In this document: positions 5,578-6,090 of the stretch, in pieces | Numbering within the stretch: the stretch's first letter is position 1 | Layout: the number at the start of each line of letters is the position of its first letter | Source: JABJMC01 sp964473745 | GTDB lineage: Bacteria; Patescibacteriota; Gracilibacteria; UBA1369; UBA12473 | Direction of reading: 5' to 3' | Assembly (NCBI GenBank): GCA_964473745.1 | Contig: CAYYQE010000034.1 | Span: 1-6,090 of the forward strand | Length of the DNA: 6,090 nucleotides | Program-made: the position numbers and the translations under genes | The notes under the pieces: generated by a model | The model's database searches: none | What the model was told of the DNA's origin: nothing | The model's input: only the letters and a program-made list of their open reading frames with translations

Positions 5578-5961
5578 ATGCCCCCACAACCCGCCCCACC
5601 CCAGCGACCCTCCCTATCGCCTAACCCTGATTTGATCCCGGAGGAGGTGTGGTTAACATGTACGATAATGTCTCCGCAGGTAAGACAGCGATTAGCCTTG
5701 GAATTACAAGGTCTTTATGATTTTTTTAGAGAAGGTTGGCAGGATTCGGGTCATTTTCAAAATTGGTGGGAGGCGCGTTGTGTTTGTTACGAAATTTTGC
5801 TGAATTTAGCGCCAACACCCTTGCGCGATGAACTAATTACCTGGCTCGGATTCAAATTAGAAGGAAATATTATAGCCTGGAAAGAAGAGGCTGCTGCCAA
5901 TAAGACGCCTTATGACAACATTCACTATTTGACTCATTATCTTCAAAAGGGTCGCAATTAG
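5578..5961 (+). CDS. Small Trp-rich hypothetical protein, 127 residues
   Basis: I do not recognise it. The ATG at 5578 is 4 bp after the preceding lipoprotein stop, which suggests translational coupling; no clear Shine-Dalgarno sequence is present. The N-terminal 20 residues are Pro-rich (PPQPAPPQRP) and probably disordered. Residues 32-127 look mostly helical and contain five of its six tryptophans (54, 63, 64, 89, 101; the other is 25) plus a CVC pair at 68-70. There is no signal peptide or membrane segment, so it is probably cytosolic. An internal ATG at codon 31 (5668) could start a shorter 97-residue form beginning MSPQVRQRLALEL, which would omit the Pro-rich stretch. Support for coding is position, frame length and protein-like composition; homology is unknown. 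Confidence 0.65.
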   Translation: MPPQPAPPQRPSLSPNPDLIPEEVWLTCTIMSPQVRQRLALELQGLYDFFREGWQDSGHFQNWWEARCVCYEILLNLAPTPLRDELITWLGFKLEGNIIAWKEEAAANKTPYDNIHYLTHYLQKGRN

Positions 5962-5964
5962 TTT

Positions 5965-6030
5965 GAGGCGCGGCAGAGGCGCGGCAGAGACGCCACGGAG
6001 GCGCGGCAGAGACGCCACGGAGGCGCTTTG
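5965..6030. repeat. GC-rich tandem repeat with an 11-bp period
   Basis: Six consecutive 11-bp units follow the stop codon almost directly: gaggcgcggca, gaggcgcggca, gagacgccacg, gaggcgcggca, gagacgccacg, gaggcgctttg. Types A (gaggcgcggca) and B (gagacgccacg) alternate after the first unit, so 22-bp AB units are repeated. GGCG of an A unit can pair with CGCC of a B unit, giving hairpins. The 11-bp period does not keep a reading frame, so this is noncoding. It is much more GC-rich than its surroundings and may be a dispersed intergenic repeat (inference). Confidence 0.85.
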
Positions 6031-6044
6031 GGGTGTCCCTTTTT
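6011..6044 (+). terminator. Possible intrinsic terminator at the end of the 11-bp repeat
   Basis: GACGCC (6011-6016) can pair with GGTGTC (6032-6037) with one wobble, and an alternative shorter stem uses the GGCGC within 6020-6026. Both are followed by CC and five Ts (6040-6044). It would end the lipoprotein/Trp-rich transcript. The stem is imperfect, so this is tentative. Confidence 0.35.
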
Positions 6045-6051
6045 GCATAGG

Positions 6052-6057
6052 TACAAT
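6052..6057 (+). promoter_or_regulatory. Possible -10 element before the right edge
   Basis: TACAAT matches TATAAT at 5 of 6 positions. The best -35 (TTGGGG, 6028-6033, 18 bp upstream) is poor. A start near 6064 would give a very short leader before the ATG at 6070, as for murA and the second lipoprotein. Confidence 0.25.
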
Positions 6058-6069
6058 AGCTTGACAGGT

Positions 6070-6090
6070 ATGACACATTTAAATCTGGCG
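6070..6090 (+). CDS. Possible start of a gene running off the right edge
   Basis: An ATG at 6070 opens seven codons (MTHLNLA) to the window end. It lies just after a candidate terminator and -10 element. Seven codons cannot establish a gene; the only support is position. Confidence 0.2.

Noticed and set aside
5857..6078. Two minus-strand open frames across the right-end repeat
   Set aside because: They exist because the GC-rich 11-bp repeat lacks stops; their repetitive Pro/Leu/Arg/Ala composition changes with frame and shows no gene features.
6061..6090. TTGACA at 6061-6066 as a -35 element
   Set aside because: No -10-like sequence occurs at 16-18 bp spacing before the window ends.

Overview
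The window reads as moderately AT-rich bacterial chromosome from an organism that places lipoproteins and sortase-type (LPxTG) proteins on its surface and makes peptidoglycan with a Cys-type MurA. Short leaders, start codons mostly without Shine-Dalgarno sequences, a stand-alone ComEC-type metallo-hydrolase and Asp-rich surface proteins suggest a Candidate Phyla Radiation (Patescibacteria) genome, perhaps Peregrinibacteria-like. This placement is an inference from gene style, not a marker-gene assignment. TGA seems to be an ordinary stop codon here.

Layout. Positions 1-905 (+) hold the 3' part of a large surface protein: an Asp-X repeat array that continues off the left edge, an Ig-like (Big_5/SbsA type) domain, a fibronectin III-like domain and an LPATG sorting signal. 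Positions 906-1067 carry a hairpin that may be a terminator and a promoter for an unrecognised 232-residue protein (1068-1766, +). A membrane-anchored ComEC-type metallo-beta-lactamase-fold hydrolase follows (1810-2664, +). It converges with, and overlaps by 40 bp, a lipoprotein gene (2625-3446, -), which sits 62 bp downstream of murA (3509-4783, -). Positions 4784-4898 form a divergent promoter region, with murA leaving leftward and a second lipoprotein (4899-5573, +) leaving rightward. A 127-residue Trp-rich protein (5578-5961, +) begins 4 bp after that lipoprotein. The right edge holds an 11-bp-period GC-rich tandem repeat, a possible terminator, and a weak promoter with the possible start of another gene.

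The common theme is the cell surface. Three exported proteins with different anchors (sortase or lipid) each carry an acidic low-complexity tract with Asp at alternating or near-alternating positions. MurA supplies the first committed step of the wall that a sortase substrate would be attached to. The ComEC-type hydrolase is predicted to face outward and could act on incoming or external DNA. No complete new system is evident. The most unusual signals are the shared Asp-X tracts, the nested 54-bp repeat that encodes one of them, the channel-less ComEC-type enzyme, and the 11-bp repeat block at the right end.
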